From the NCBI GenBank assembly GCA_017453765.1, contig JAFTEG010000127.1:1-9741 (forward strand): a stretch of 9,741 nt of DNA, given 5' to 3'. This DNA comes from Selenomonadaceae bacterium (GTDB taxonomy: Bacteria; Bacillota; Negativicutes; Selenomonadales; Selenomonadaceae). The notes beneath the pieces were generated by a model, which was given only the letters and a program-made list of their open reading frames with translations, was not told the DNA's origin and did not search any database. Positions 1 through 4,980 of the stretch are shown here, piece after piece. Made by a program: the position numbers and the translations under genes. How positions within the stretch are numbered: the stretch's first letter is position 1; the number at the start of each line of letters is the position of its first letter.

Positions 1-33
1 AATAAGTCAACGCGATAAAATTAAAATTCAAGA

Positions 34-141
34 GCGGCATTAACCAGCGGCAGTGCGCCAAGTCTGAATTACAGTGCCCACTGACTCGCGGCGTAACGCT
101 TAAACCGGCGAAGTGATAGACGTGGACGCACTTAATGCCGC
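34..141. other. Highly structured non-coding segment, possible ncRNA or palindromic repeat
   Basis: The segment folds into nested helices. An outer stem of 10 perfect pairs joins 34-43 (GCGGCATTAA) to 132-141 (TTAATGCCGC). Directly inside it, 53-65 pairs with 118-131 in about 12 pairs with one bulge (A126) and one mismatch (A61/G122). The loop contains a small hairpin at 72-83 (CAGT/ACTG) and a second arm, 84-89 with 108-114, that holds a short GCG-TAA-CGC hairpin. Structure of this depth suggests either a folded RNA or a palindromic interspersed repeat. It matches no tRNA, and I recognise no RNA family. The strand of any transcript is unknown. Confidence 0.4.
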
Positions 142-154
142 GATGTTTCTTTTG

Positions 155-183
155 TTACTTTTCTTTGTGCCAAAGAAAAGTAA
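155..183. repeat. Perfect 13-bp inverted repeat, 3-base loop
   Basis: TTACTTTTCTTTG (155-167) and CAAAGAAAAGTAA (171-183) are exact reverse complements around TGC. Neither direction is followed by a T run, so it is not a standard intrinsic terminator for jag, although it is the only hairpin close downstream of that operon. It adjoins the structured segment at 34-141 and may be part of the same repeat element. Confidence 0.6.
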
Positions 184-239
184 ATCCTAAAAAATTTAAA
201 AATATATTAAACCTTGAATTAGTCAACACGCCCTAGTAA

Positions 240-274
240 CTAACAACTAACAACTAACTACTATCTACTTACTC
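240..274. repeat. Heptamer repeat tract at the jag 3' end
   Basis: Five contiguous 7-base units run from 240: CTAACAA twice, then CTAACTA, CTATCTA and the more diverged CTTACTC. The tract covers the jag stop codon (265-267), so the termination codon itself lies in repeat sequence. It belongs to the heptamer-based spacer DNA found throughout this window. Confidence 0.7.
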
Positions 275-1323
275 TTACGTTTGAGTGAAACAACAATGTG
301 GCGGTGAGGCTCCGTGCCGTAGCTATGCGTTTCAACGCGCTTATTGTCCTGCAACGCCGTATGAATGATTAAACGTTCGTGACGGCTCATCGGCTCCATT
401 TTAACTTCCTTGCGCGTACGTACAACACGCTCTGCCGCGCTTTTAGCCATCTTCTTCAAAATTACTTCGCGGCGTTCGCGGTAATCGCCTACGTCAAGGA
501 TAAAGCGCACCTTGTACAAAGAATTTTTATTAGCCGCAAGGTTCGTCAAATATTGCAAGGCGTCTAAATTCTGTCCGTGCTTGCCGATAAGCGCGGCGGA
601 TTTTTTTTCGGTCAAATTTAAAATAATATTTTCATCGTCTTCACTGACATCAATTTGTAATTCCACATTCATTGCGGCGTAAACGTCGAACAAAAACTTT
701 TTCGCACGTTCGATAATTTCTGCGCGGTCAACATTTGCAAGATTTTCAGCGTCATAAGAAATATTTTCAGCGTCATCGGTAACGGCGGGCGTTACGCCTT
801 CCGATTCGGCTTTAACGTTTGATTCGGCGTCAACATTTGATTCGGTTTCAACGTCTGATTCAGCGTCAAGCTTATTTTCAGTGTCAGCAGTAGTTTCAGA
901 TTCAAGCTTAGGTGCGGCTTTAACATCTGATTCAGCGTCAAGCTTAGTTTCGGCGTCAACATTTGATTCGGCTTTAACGTCTGATTCAGCGTCAAGCTTA
1001 TTTTCGGCGTCAAGTTTAGTTTCAGAATTAATTTCGTCTGCGGCAGGTTCGGGTTCATCGTCAACCTTCGGCAAAGTGTCAAGGCTCGGTACCGTTCTGA
1101 AATTTATAGTGGTGGGAGATTCGCCGACAACTTCAGGTTTGGGAACTTCCTTTAACGTGACTCTTATTCGCGCAGGTTTATTGCCGAAAAGACCTAAGAT
1201 ACCTTTTGACGGCTTCTCCAAAACTTCCATTTCGACATCTTTTTCATCGACGCCAAGTTCAGACAGCGCGGCTTGCAATGCTTCTTCTACGGTTTTACCC
1301 GTCTTTTCAATAATAGTCGCCAT
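265..1323 (-). CDS. jag: Jag/KhpB RNA-binding protein with expanded acidic linker
   Basis: 352 residues. An N-terminal Jag_N domain spans about 1-55 and includes the KGILGLFG motif. A long acidic linker (about 60-195) follows. The C-terminal half has a KH-type domain with GKHG at 247-250 and an R3H domain (about 285-350) with the RxxxH motif at R317-H321. Jag (KhpB/EloR) binds RNA with KhpA and affects cell elongation and division in streptococci; that role is family knowledge, not shown here. The start is the ATG at 1323 with an AAGGGGG ribosome site at 1331-1337. The linker contains twelve six-residue repeats (residues 101-172), making the protein longer than most Jag homologues. It is the last gene of the rpmH-rnpA-yidD-yidC-jag cluster, 47 bases after yidC, the usual yidC-jag pairing. 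Confidence 0.93.
   Translation of the reverse strand: MATIIEKTGKTVEEALQAALSELGVDEKDVEMEVLEKPSKGILGLFGNKPARIRVTLKEVPKPEVVGESPTTINFRTVPSLDTLPKVDDEPEPAADEINSETKLDAENKLDAESDVKAESNVDAETKLDAESDVKAAPKLESETTADTENKLDAESDVETESNVDAESNVKAESEGVTPAVTDDAENISYDAENLANVDRAEIIERAKKFLFDVYAAMNVELQIDVSEDDENIILNLTEKKSAALIGKHGQNLDALQYLTNLAANKNSLYKVRFILDVGDYRERREVILKKMAKSAAERVVRTRKEVKMEPMSRHERLIIHTALQDNKRVETHSYGTEPHRHIVVSLKRKSK
808..1023 (-). repeat. Twelve tandem 18-bp units encoding hexapeptide repeats in Jag
   Basis: Residues 101-172 of Jag divide into twelve hexapeptides of the form E-x-x-[LV]-[DK]-A, for example ETKLDA, ENKLDA, ESDVKA and ESNVDA. Units seven and eight (APKLES, ETTADT) are the most diverged. At the DNA level this is an 18-base period read on the minus strand. 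Because 18 is a multiple of three, other frames also stay open through the array and give long spurious ORFs on both strands. The array makes a flexible, negatively charged spacer between the Jag_N and KH/R3H domains and could vary in copy number. Confidence 0.9.
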
Positions 1324-1370
1324 TATAGAGCCCCCTTATAAAAATTTCATAAACGTTTAAAAATCGGCGG

Positions 1371-2060
1371 TTACTCCTGCTTTTTCTCAACTTCTTGACT
1401 TTCAGTGTCGCGATAAATCCAAAGTTGCTGAAACATCTGTACCATGTTCATGGTCACCCAGTAGAGTACAAGACCCGCCGGAAAGTTAATACTTATCCAA
1501 CCGATAAAAATCGGCATAATTGCCATAAAAATTTTTGACTGCGCATTAGGCGGCGCGGCAACGGACGAGACTTTTTGCAGTACGAAAGTCGAAAGTGCAG
1601 AAAGTAGCGGCAGTGCGTACGTGGGATCGGGTTCTGACAAATTTGGTAACCACAAGAATGAAGGTGTTACGTCGCCGTAGTTAAAATTAAAAAGCGTGTA
1701 GTACATTGCCATAAGTATCGGCATCTGCGCGAGGATAGGAAGGCATCCTGCCATAGGATTAACGCCCGCGTCTTGATACAACTTCATCATTTTTTGTTGC
1801 ATTAATTGCGGATTGTCTTTGTATTTTTCCTGCAGGCGTTGCATTTTCGGCTGAATTTGTTGCATAGCCTTCATAGATTGAAGTTGCTTTACGGTAAGAG
1901 GATACAGAAGGACTTTCATCAGCACGGTTAAAAGAATTATTGCGAGACCGTAACTGCCGAAGCCTAATGACTCTGTCATATTGTAAAAGAAATTTAAAAT
2001 GCTTGTGAATAGAAATTCAATCGGTGAAAAAAGTGTACTGAAAATGCCGGGTTCTTCCAA
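1371..2060 (-). CDS. yidC: Membrane protein insertase YidC/Oxa1 (SpoIIIJ type)
   Basis: 229 residues, the short Gram-positive form without the large periplasmic domain of proteobacterial YidC. YidC inserts and folds membrane proteins, alone or with SecYEG. Hydrophobic segments are visible at about 12-27, 36-53, 102-122, 147-165 and 175-210. The family signature YPLTVKQ follows the first core helix, then the cytoplasmic helical hairpin rich in Q and M (about 58-95). The groove arginine of characterised homologues is a lysine here (K49), which keeps the charge. The start is a TTG at 2060 with AGGAG at 2071-2075; the ATG just upstream at 2065 is out of frame. The charged C-terminal tail is short. 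yidD lies 79 bases upstream and jag 47 bases downstream, a common cluster. Confidence 0.95.
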   Translation of the reverse strand: MEEPGIFSTLFSPIEFLFTSILNFFYNMTESLGFGSYGLAIILLTVLMKVLLYPLTVKQLQSMKAMQQIQPKMQRLQEKYKDNPQLMQQKMMKLYQDAGVNPMAGCLPILAQMPILMAMYYTLFNFNYGDVTPSFLWLPNLSEPDPTYALPLLSALSTFVLQKVSSVAAPPNAQSKIFMAIMPIFIGWISINFPAGLVLYWVTMNMVQMFQQLWIYRDTESQEVEKKQE

Positions 2061-2070
2061 AACATCACGT

Positions 2071-2075
2071 CTCCT
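2071..2075 (-). promoter_or_regulatory. Ribosome binding site of yidC
   Basis: AGGAG on the minus strand, 10 bases before the TTG at 2060. It supports that non-ATG start, because no in-frame ATG gives a complete YidC N-terminus. Confidence 0.7.
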
Positions 2076-2083
2076 ATTTAGGT

Positions 2084-2140
2084 GTTAGGGGCTAGGGAAT
2101 AGGGGCTGGGATTTCTCTTCCCTCTTCCCTGTTCCCTATT
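2084..2140. repeat. Two-arm heptamer repeat element ahead of yidC
   Basis: Read on the plus strand, the first arm is GTTAGGG, GCTAGGG, AATAGGG, GCTGGGA (2084-2111). The second arm is CTTCCCT twice and GTTCCCT (2117-2137). TAGGGAA at 2093-2099 and TTCCCTA at 2132-2138 are exact complements, so the whole tract can fold as a hairpin. In the direction of yidC transcription it reads GGGAA-type heptamers, a short AGAAAT centre, then CCTA-type heptamers running up to the yidC ribosome site. The same order appears ahead of fabK and fabD. Confidence 0.75.
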
Positions 2141-2349
2141 TATGGTACGGGATCGTAGCCGCCCTTACAAAAAGGATTGCAACGCAAAATTCGCCGCACC
2201 GTTAAAAAAATGCCGCGCCGCCAACCGTACTTTTCAAAGGCTTGCACGGCATAAGTCGAGCAAGTCGGCACGAATCGACAGCAAGGCGGCTTTAATGGCG
2301 AAATATATTTTTGATAAAATTTGACGAGCGCTATAAAAATTTTCGTCAT
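2140..2349 (-). CDS. yidD: Membrane protein insertion efficiency factor YidD
   Basis: 69 residues from the ATG at 2349. The family pattern is clear: [12 protein letters not shown] near the N-terminus, [11 protein letters not shown] (residues 24-34), and the C-terminal [13 protein letters not shown]. YidD is a small membrane-associated protein that helps YidC-dependent insertion, and it sits in its usual place between rnpA and yidC. The start is not secure. The ATG at 2349 fits homologues best but has no good ribosome site. A TTG at 2391 in the same frame would add 14 residues, but GGGAGG directly abuts it, with no spacing. All four family cysteines (C23, C24, C30, C57, with C61 extra) are present or close to expected. 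Confidence 0.9.
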   Translation of the reverse strand: MTKIFIALVKFYQKYISPLKPPCCRFVPTCSTYAVQAFEKYGWRRGIFLTVRRILRCNPFCKGGYDPVP

Positions 2350-2398
2350 AAAACTTGCACGGTAGACTGCTGTGGTAAAAAACCGCGCCAACCTCCCT

Positions 2399-2468
2399 TT
2401 AATTAGCCTTTAGCTGTTAGCTCTTAATTCTTAATTCAATTACGCATTGCGCCTTCCGCATTACGCAT
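2399..2468. repeat. Ten in-phase heptamer repeats between and into rnpA and yidD
   Basis: Read on the minus strand, the units are ATGCGTA, ATGCGGA, AGGCGCA, ATGCGTA, ATTGAAT, TAAGAAT, TAAGAGC, TAACAGC, TAAAGGC, TAATTAA without any phase slip. The following seven bases (2392-2398) are AGGGAGG, a Shine-Dalgarno-like sequence. The first four units lie inside the rnpA reading frame, and the rnpA stop falls in the fifth. The flavour changes gradually along the tract from ATGCGTA to TAAGAAT to TAAAGGC. Confidence 0.8.
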
Positions 2469-2804
2469 TAAATTCGCCTTTTTGCAAAGTTCGCAAAAAG
2501 ATTTTATTGCCACGTCAACTTTCGCATTGACTAAATTTTTTCTGCCCATAATAATAAGCGCGCGGTCAGTGCGGAGATTTTTTTTGCAAAGCCGATACGT
2601 TTCACGCAAAAGCCTTTTAACGCGATTTCGGATAACGGCGCCGCCGAGTTTTTTCCCTGCGGCAAAACCGACTTTACCGTTATGGCGTTCATCATCAAGC
2701 ACGTGAATAATGATATTCTTGCTGACGTAGGAGCGACCTTTTGAATAAACGTCGTTGAAGTCCCGTTTATCGCGCAGAATTTCACTTTTGTTCAGTTCAA
2801 ACAT
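2436..2804 (-). CDS. rnpA: Ribonuclease P protein component (C5/P protein)
   Basis: 122 residues. RnpA is the protein subunit of RNase P, which trims tRNA 5' leaders together with the RNA subunit. Recognisable parts are the N-terminal LNKSEILRDKRDF segment, the basic VGFAAGKKLGGAV strand, and the RNR core IRNRVKRLLRE (residues 58-68) that contacts the RNA. The start is the ATG at 2804 with GGAGG at 2810-2814, only 5 bases upstream. The last ten residues (MRNAEGAMRN) are encoded by heptamer repeat units continuous with the spacer, so the natural end of the protein may have been extended by repeat DNA. The gene follows rpmH after a terminator-like hairpin and precedes yidD. Confidence 0.95.
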   Translation of the reverse strand: MFELNKSEILRDKRDFNDVYSKGRSYVSKNIIIHVLDDERHNGKVGFAAGKKLGGAVIRNRVKRLLRETYRLCKKNLRTDRALIIMGRKNLVNAKVDVAIKSFCELCKKANLMRNAEGAMRN

Positions 2805-2826
2805 AAAAACCTCCGCATATTAAACG

Positions 2827-2854
2827 AAAAAAAGGTCACGCTAAACGGTGACCT
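2827..2854 (-). terminator. Intrinsic terminator/attenuator between rpmH and rnpA
   Basis: On the minus strand the stem AGGTCAC/GTGACCT (seven pairs, 8-base loop) is followed by a T run covering 2827-2833 and then CG. It sits 10 bases after the rpmH stop and before the rnpA ribosome site. It probably lets most transcripts end after rpmH and some continue into rnpA, matching the much higher demand for L34. On the plus strand the same hairpin is followed by GTGCGC and six Ts, a weaker arrangement. Confidence 0.75.
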
Positions 2855-2864
2855 GTGCGCTTTT

Positions 2865-2999
2865 TTAAGCTGTAAGCACTTTTCTGCCGCGTTGACGACG
2901 CCTTTTAATGACGAGACGCCCGCCTTTTGTTTTCATACGTTCACGAAAACCATGAGTTTTTTTGCGCCAACGGGTATTGGGCTGGAAAGTTCTCTTCAA
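2865..2999 (-). CDS. rpmH: 50S ribosomal protein L34
   Basis: 44 residues, the normal L34 length, starting [18 protein letters not shown]. The family signature RMKTKGGR is at about 21-28 and the C-terminus is strongly basic (residues 33-40, KRRRQRGR). L34 is a small protein of the large ribosomal subunit. The start codon is TTG at 2999, preceded by GAGGTG at 3006-3011 with good spacing. It is the first gene of the minus-strand cluster, about 45 bases downstream of a near-perfect promoter. In many Bacillota dnaA lies divergently upstream; here a chemotaxis-like gene does. Confidence 0.97.
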   Translation of the reverse strand: MKRTFQPNTRWRKKTHGFRERMKTKGGRLVIKRRRQRGRKVLTA

Positions 3000-3050
3000 A
3001 CCAAACACCTCACAAATTTTTTTGTTATCAATTTAAAAATAACTCAACGC

Positions 3051-3079
3051 ATTATAGACGAGCCCGCCTTTGATGTCAA
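3051..3079 (-). promoter_or_regulatory. Consensus sigma-A-type promoter for rpmH
   Basis: On the minus strand TTGACA (3074-3079) and TATAAT (3051-3056) are both perfect consensus hexamers separated by exactly 17 bases. Transcription should begin near 3044, giving a leader of about 45 bases before the TTG start of rpmH. This is the strongest promoter in the window, as expected for a ribosomal protein gene. Confidence 0.9.
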
Positions 3080-3087
3080 GAAAAATT

Positions 3088-3171
3088 GTTAGGTGTTAGC
3101 GGGTAGCTTGTAGCCTTTAATTATCGGATACCATCTAATTTTTAATTCTACATTCTTAATTCTTAATTCTT
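3088..3171. repeat. Heptamer repeat tract between the divergent promoters
   Basis: Twelve 7-base steps can be laid from 3088. They begin GTTAGGT, GTTAGCG, GGTAGCT, TGTAGCC, pass through degenerate units, and end AATTCTA, CATTCTT, AATTCTT, AATTCTT (3144-3171). It fills the DNA between the rpmH promoter and the plus-strand promoter at 3179. The TTAGG and AATTCTT flavours recur elsewhere in the window. No DnaA-box match was seen here. Confidence 0.65.
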
Positions 3172-3178
3172 TTAATCC

Positions 3179-3207
3179 TTGACCAAAAAATTTTGTAATG
3201 TTAAAAT
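3179..3207 (+). promoter_or_regulatory. Promoter of the cheY-like gene
   Basis: TTGACC (3179-3184) and TAAAAT (3202-3207) are separated by 17 bases, a good sigma-A-type match. The start of transcription would be near 3214, about 36 bases before the ATG at 3250. An exact inverted repeat (3191-3214) covers the -10 hexamer. Confidence 0.75.
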
Positions 3208-3214
3208 TACAAAA
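3191..3214. promoter_or_regulatory. Candidate operator: 9-bp inverted repeat over the -10 element
   Basis: TTTTGTAAT (3191-3199) and ATTACAAAA (3206-3214) are exact reverse complements around GTTAAA. The repeat spans the spacer and -10 hexamer of the promoter at 3179-3207, where a bound repressor would block polymerase. The regulator is unknown, and AT-rich DNA raises the odds of chance symmetry. Confidence 0.45.
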
Positions 3215-3249
3215 AAATTGAACTTCAACCCGTGAGGAGGCTTACACCA

Positions 3250-3711
3250 ATGGATGAAATAAAAACCGGCGGACAAGTTTCAACCGGAACTCCCGTCAAT
3301 TCGGAAGAAAAAAAACTGCGTCTGCTTATAACGGACGATTCCAGATTGCTTAGAAAAAAATTGCGCGAAGAGTTGGAAAATCTCGGTTGCGAAGTATTGG
3401 AAGCGGCAAACGGTAAAGAAGCAATAGAAATTGATATGGCAAACGACCTTGACGGAGTAATTTTGGATATCGTCATGCCGGAAGTAGGCGGCATTGAAGC
3501 GTTGCAAGTCATTCGTGAAGTCACTCCCGACGTACCAATTGTAATGCTTTCATCAGCAGGCACGCCGCAAAAACTTATGCAGACACTGAAAATGGGTGCT
3601 ATAGATTTTATTCAAAAGCCGTATACCAAAGAACAAATTGCCCGCGCAGTAAAAGCCATTCGCAGAGCGCGCGAAAAAAATTTGAAAAAAGCGGCTGAAG
3701 CCGGTTCATAA
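3250..3711 (+). CDS. CheY-like single-domain response regulator
   Basis: 153 residues: an unstructured N-terminal extension of about 22 residues and one receiver domain (about 23-145), with no output domain. All phosphotransfer residues are visible: the acidic pair D29-D30 in LLITDDS, the acceptor D73 in ILDIVMP, S101 in the MLSSAG position of the conserved Thr/Ser, and K123 in FIQKPY. It should be phosphorylated by a histidine kinase that is not in this window. The start is the ATG at 3250 with GAGGAGG at 3234-3240. An in-frame start at 3232 lies on the ribosome site itself and is rejected. A CheX-type phosphatase-like gene follows 15 bases downstream, so the two are probably co-transcribed as a signal protein and its phosphatase. 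Whether the target is the flagellar switch or another process is not shown. Confidence 0.92.
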   Translation: MDEIKTGGQVSTGTPVNSEEKKLRLLITDDSRLLRKKLREELENLGCEVLEAANGKEAIEIDMANDLDGVILDIVMPEVGGIEALQVIREVTPDVPIVMLSSAGTPQKLMQTLKMGAIDFIQKPYTKEQIARAVKAIRRAREKNLKKAAEAGS

Positions 3712-3726
3712 AAAGGAGTGGGCGCC

Positions 3727-4743
3727 ATGAAAAGTTATGACTTCGGTCAATTCCTTTTTAATTCTTCTTTCCTCGCCGAAAATCAGCTTGCCGACTTAAT
3801 CGTTGCCGCAAAGAAAAAAAAGGCGACGCTTGCGGCAAAGGCGCTTTTTCTGCGCATGGTGTCACTGCCCGAACTTGATGAGTCACTTAAAAATTTGAAA
3901 GCCACTTCTGCCGACATGCCGTCCGACGACATTGCCGAGTACCTTCGTTCGCACGAAGACGACGTTCAAGGCAAGTATGATTCGGTAATTGAAAACGTCT
4001 TGAAAAAAGGTCAACCTGCGCGGTTAAAGCGGCTGAAAGAATCCTCATCAATTTGGCTTATTCAAGAATTAATCGACGGCGGCACGGTAAGCATTGAAGA
4101 GCTTGAAAAACTTTTTGACGAATATCACAAGCTGGAAATGTCGCCGGTTGATACGGCATTCGCCGCGCGTTATGATTCACTGCCGCCTGAACAGCAACCG
4201 GATTATCCTTTCGCAGTGGAAGTTGTAAAAGCCTTTCACGAATTTGCCTCAGAATCCTTAGGCTCCACGATAATCTTACTGCCGTCAACCGATTATGCTG
4301 AAGAAAAATTGTACGGCGCTACGGTTAAAGTAAAAGGCAAAATTCCGGTTATCACGGGACTTTTTGCAACGGAGCCGGTTTTTACACAGTTTGCGAAAAA
4401 TTATAACCACCTTGCCGAAAATCTTGACGACGCCTACGACGTTGTCTCGGAGTTTTTCAATATCTACGCCGGTCATTTAACAATACAAATGGTCGCCACG
4501 CTCGGCACGGAAGAAGAGCCGGAAACGCCGCGTTACGGTGAGGCAGAGGATATTTTCACCGGCATTAAGATGCTTTCCGATTGGGGAGAATTTTATTTCT
4601 ACGTCGGCAAGGAAGAATACTTTAAACAGGAAAATAACAAACAGCCGGACGATCTTGATTCACTCGGTGACTTGAGTCAATTCGGCTTGGCGGACTTCGA
4701 CGACGACTTCGACGAAAAATTTAAAGACCCGTTCGACTTTTAA
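3727..4743 (+). CDS. Two-part protein with C-terminal CheX/CheC-like phosphatase domain
   Basis: 338 residues from the ATG at 3727 (AAGGAG at 3713-3718). The N-terminal half (about 1-150) is helical and charged, and I recognise no family in it. The segment at about 162-300 resembles CheX: an N-terminal helix (AVEVVKAFHEFA), strands with GATVKVKGKIPVITG, then SEFFNIYAGHL. E242 and N245 fit the ExxN active-site motif of CheC/CheX/FliY phosphatases, and P268 lies exactly 22 residues beyond N245, as in the published E-x2-N-x22-P pattern. The C-terminus is very acidic (about 308-338). It probably dephosphorylates the CheY-like protein encoded just upstream. The CheX assignment rests on motif and context only; a non-catalytic CheX-like adaptor is an alternative. 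Confidence 0.72.
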   Translation: MKSYDFGQFLFNSSFLAENQLADLIVAAKKKKATLAAKALFLRMVSLPELDESLKNLKATSADMPSDDIAEYLRSHEDDVQGKYDSVIENVLKKGQPARLKRLKESSSIWLIQELIDGGTVSIEELEKLFDEYHKLEMSPVDTAFAARYDSLPPEQQPDYPFAVEVVKAFHEFASESLGSTIILLPSTDYAEEKLYGATVKVKGKIPVITGLFATEPVFTQFAKNYNHLAENLDDAYDVVSEFFNIYAGHLTIQMVATLGTEEEPETPRYGEAEDIFTGIKMLSDWGEFYFYVGKEEYFKQENNKQPDDLDSLGDLSQFGLADFDDDFDEKFKDPFDF

Positions 4744-4794
4744 ACTGCCCTTACAAATCCTGCGTGAGTTTAAAAATCCTACTTAATTTTAACC

Positions 4795-4838
4795 GTAAAC
4801 AAGTCTTCAGCCGTAAACAAAAGTTTAACTGTAAACAA
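4795..4838. repeat. Three direct repeats GTAAACAA spaced 18 bases apart
   Basis: GTAAACAA occurs at 4795, 4813 and 4831, exactly 18 bases apart. Copies one and three are preceded by a TTTAAC-like sequence, and around the third copy GTTTA-ACTG-TAAAC (4823-4836) is palindromic. The array ends 8 bases upstream of the -35 of a candidate promoter. The 237 bases from 4744 to 4980 hold no gene; this array and the promoter are the only ordered features seen there. It looks like a regulatory array, with the binding protein unknown. Confidence 0.5.
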
Positions 4839-4846
4839 AAATTTAG

Positions 4847-4875
4847 TTGCTTTTTTCAGCTATATTGTGTAAAAT
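4847..4875 (+). promoter_or_regulatory. Candidate promoter of the yvyF-like gene
   Basis: TTGCTT (4847-4852) and TAAAAT (4870-4875) with a 17-base spacer, downstream of the GTAAACAA array. It would give a leader of about 100 bases. A TATAAT at 4919-4924 is another possible -10, but its best -35 (TTGATT, 4899-4904) is only 14 bases away. No sigma-28 flagellar promoter match was seen. Confidence 0.45.
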
Positions 4876-4980
4876 GAAAAATAACTGAATAAAAAACTTT
4901 GATTAGATTTTTAAGTTATATAATTTAGCGTGTGACGGTTAAATTTTTATACGGACAAGCTCATAAAGGATGTGTGGATT

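Larger units (their letters stand above)
1..230. repeat. Possible dispersed repeat unit bounded by 14-base direct repeats
   Basis: Bases 1-14 (aataagtcaacgcg) and 217-230 (aattagtcaacacg) match at 12 of 14 positions in the same orientation. They enclose about 200 bases rich in inverted repeats (see 34-141 and 155-183), and no convincing coding region is visible here. A transposed or dispersed non-coding element would look like this, but no transposase or terminal inverted repeats were seen. The left edge is cut by the window, so the true boundaries are unknown. This stretch lies downstream of jag, where many Bacillota carry mnmE. Confidence 0.3.

Noticed and set aside
122..190. Short plus-strand frame from GTG at 122 reading through the 155-183 palindrome (ending LLLLFFVPKKSKS)
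   Set aside because: It has no ribosome site, its hydrophobic and basic halves are explained by the inverted repeat, and it runs through structured non-coding DNA.
881..1360. 159-codon plus-strand frame and 96-codon minus-strand frame (792-1082) over jag
   Set aside because: Both are low-complexity shadows of the 18-base array in jag, which keeps other frames open. The Jag domains clearly mark the true frame.
2063..2068. ATG/GTG start for yidC at 2065-2068
   Set aside because: They are out of frame with YidC. The TTG at 2060 is in frame and has a suitable ribosome site.
2084..2140. CRISPR-like array in the short repeats
   Set aside because: Units are 7 bases, contiguous and degenerate, without spacers, and no cas genes are nearby.
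3000..3249. Possible replication origin next to rpmH
   Set aside because: No TTATNCACA-type DnaA box was seen on either strand and dnaA is absent. The AT-rich DNA is explained by promoters and heptamer repeats.
4876..4980. Riboswitch or sigma-28 promoter in the leader of the yvyF-like gene
   Set aside because: No known riboswitch core and no TAAA/GCCGATAA-type pair could be found by eye.
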